Shown: one piece after another, positions 16,187 through 17,201 of the stretch
How the letters are laid out: each line of letters opens with the position of its first letter
Position numbering within the stretch: the first letter of the stretch is position 1
NCBI GenBank assembly: GCA_937952455.1
Contig: CALFYU010000512.1
Location: 1-17,201 of the forward strand
Direction: 5' to 3'
Length of the DNA stretch: 17,201 bases
Origin: an uncultured Planctomycetaceae bacterium
Lineage (GTDB): Bacteria > Planctomycetota > Planctomycetia > Planctomycetales > Planctomycetaceae
Made by a program: the position numbers and the translations under genes
The notes under the pieces: model-generated
What the model was told of the DNA's origin: nothing
The model's database searches: none
The model's input: the letters and a program-made list of their open reading frames with translations, nothing else

Positions 16187-16193
16187 AAGGGGG
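16187..16193 (+). promoter_or_regulatory. Shine-Dalgarno fixing the BON gene start
   Basis: AAGGGGG lies 8 bases before the ATG at 16202. It lies inside the longer reading from the GTG at 16181, so it favours the ATG. Confidence 0.6.
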
Positions 16194-16201
16194 AATATGG
16201 A

Positions 16202-16975
16202 ATGACGTGCATTGCGCGGCAGGCTGCTTTGATTGTGATCGCGGTGGCGACGGTTTGGATTGCCGAGAGTTCACCACTGATGGCTCAGGCGCAGTCTCTG
16301 TACAATCGCCAAGGTCCGGTCCGCGGCCAGACGAATTCCTTAATCCCCCAAACTACCTCCGGGGCTTCCTCGCTGACTGGCGGAAATAGCGGTGCGACGG
16401 CATTGGGTGCGCAACAAGGCGCCGCGGCGTTCGGCGCGACGACCAATATTCGTCGGGGGAGTTTTGTGGGGATGGACGACGGCGGCGGGTCGTTTGTCGG
16501 CCTGGATCCCAATGCGGTACAAAGCGGCCGTAATGCGAATGCAAACTCACCGAACACACGCACCAATCGTACTCGCAATACGAGCCGGCGGAGTGCCAAC
16601 CGCGGACAGGCGGGCGGCAATCAAAACTATCAACAATTCGGACGCGGAAACCAGGATTATGGACGCGGAAATCAAGGTTCGCAGAACCGCCGCCGCGCCA
16701 TTCGGCCGCAGCAGCGGGTCAATTTCAACTTTCCGCAGCGCGATACCTCCGAAGTCGTCAGCACCTTGCGGGACCAGTTCACGACGTTCGCCGACCGGTA
16801 TCCGACGTTGGCCAACGTCACAGTGCTGGAAGACAACGGCCGCATCGAGCTTTACGGCGAAGTCGACTCGCCCGAACGCCGGCATCTGGCGGAGCTAATC
16901 GCCGGCATGGAACCGGGCATTCGGGAGGTGGTCAATCATCTGACGGTCCAAACGCCGCCCCCGTCGCTGCAATAA
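16202..16975 (+). CDS. Secreted BON-domain protein
   Basis: 257 residues from the ATG at 16202. A signal peptide (hydrophobic IVIAVATVWIAES, likely cleavage after MAQA) exports it. Residues 45-180 are low complexity and rich in Gly, Asn, Gln and Arg, with internal near-repeats GSFVGMDDGG/GSFVGLDPN and FGRGNQD/YGRGNQG. Residues about 185-252 look like a BON domain: STLRDQFTTFADRYPTLANV, then GRIELYGEVDSPERRHLAEL and GIREVVNHLTV, matching the family pattern of strand, Gly-x-Val turn, helix and final strand. BON domains are found in periplasmic and envelope proteins (for example OsmY) and are thought to bind membranes or proteins. It probably has its own promoter. A link to secretion is suggested only by position. 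Confidence 0.85.
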   Translation: MTCIARQAALIVIAVATVWIAESSPLMAQAQSLYNRQGPVRGQTNSLIPQTTSGASSLTGGNSGATALGAQQGAAAFGATTNIRRGSFVGMDDGGGSFVGLDPNAVQSGRNANANSPNTRTNRTRNTSRRSANRGQAGGNQNYQQFGRGNQDYGRGNQGSQNRRRAIRPQQRVNFNFPQRDTSEVVSTLRDQFTTFADRYPTLANVTVLEDNGRIELYGEVDSPERRHLAELIAGMEPGIREVVNHLTVQTPPPSLQ

Positions 16976-17015
16976 CACGCGCTTGAGCGGCTGATTCACG
17001 TCGGGAAGGGCGAGC

Positions 17016-17201
17016 ATGCGATATCGTTGGGGGAAGTTGTTCACGTTTGCGGCGCTCGCGGTGTTGCTGTGCCTGTGCCCGGAAAAAGCAGTTTGCGCTC
17101 AAGAAACGAACGAGTCCACGGAGCCGCCGCCGGAAGAACCGTTCGCGCGCCGCCAATCCCACGATTGCTTCACAGCGCAGGCTGGGATCCAGTGCTTCAT
17201 C
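17016..17201 (+). CDS. N-terminal part of an exported protein (3' truncated)
   Basis: A 62-codon frame starts at an ATG with GGGAAGG (17003-17009) 6 bases upstream and stays open to the window edge. The protein begins MRYRWGKLFTFAALAVLLCL, a clear signal peptide with probable cleavage after VCA. A short acidic, Pro-rich segment (ESTEPPPEEPFARR) follows. It starts 40 bases after the BON gene and is probably co-transcribed with it. The visible part shows no domain, so no function is proposed. Confidence 0.7.
   Translation, partial: MRYRWGKLFTFAALAVLLCLCPEKAVCAQETNESTEPPPEEPFARRQSHDCFTAQAGIQCFI

Overview
The window holds an almost complete type II secretion system (T2SS) locus with every gene on the + strand, followed by three genes for exported proteins. 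The likely source is a member of the Planctomycetota. That is an inference from three things: the gene order E-F-G-H-I-J-K-L-M-D, the PilM/N/O/P-like character of GspL and GspM, and a very long secretin. The DNA is moderately GC-rich. Nothing here fixes a genus. I see no tRNA, rRNA, CRISPR array, insertion sequence or phage gene.

Layout. Positions 2-178 are the Arg/Gly-rich tail of an upstream gene that is cut by the window edge. A 323-base gap follows. Then come gspE (assembly ATPase) and gspF (inner-membrane platform), then the pseudopilins gspG, gspH, gspI, gspJ and gspK, packed tightly from gspG on (14-base gap, 4-base gap, 4-base overlap, 14-base overlap). A 201-base gap with two possible hairpins and a promoter-like sequence separates these from gspL and gspM, which overlap by 4 bases (ATGA). 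A 317-base gap with a palindrome and a promoter-like GATAAT precedes gspD. Downstream lie a putative lipoprotein of unknown function, a secreted BON-domain protein, and the signal-peptide start of a further exported protein cut by the right edge.

How it works together. By family knowledge, GspE hydrolyses ATP on the cytoplasmic face. GspF, GspL and GspM form the inner-membrane platform. GspG builds the pseudopilus and GspH/I/J/K form its tip. GspD is the outer-membrane channel. Three parts are unusual. GspD is about 1259 residues and carries one N0-like and seven N1-type repeats, where three N1-type domains are usual. No separate gspC is present; the C-terminal third of GspM looks like a PilP/GspC homology-region (HR) domain, so GspM may do the inner/outer-membrane coupling job. 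GspK is about 601 residues, with a canonical EF-hand loop and a Gly/Ser/Gln-rich insert. No prepilin peptidase (gspO/pilD) is in the window, so it must be encoded elsewhere.

A short motif resembling TGCSGCGATRAT recurs in the gaps ahead of gspL, gspD and the BON gene. It may be a shared -10 region that splits the locus into several transcription units.
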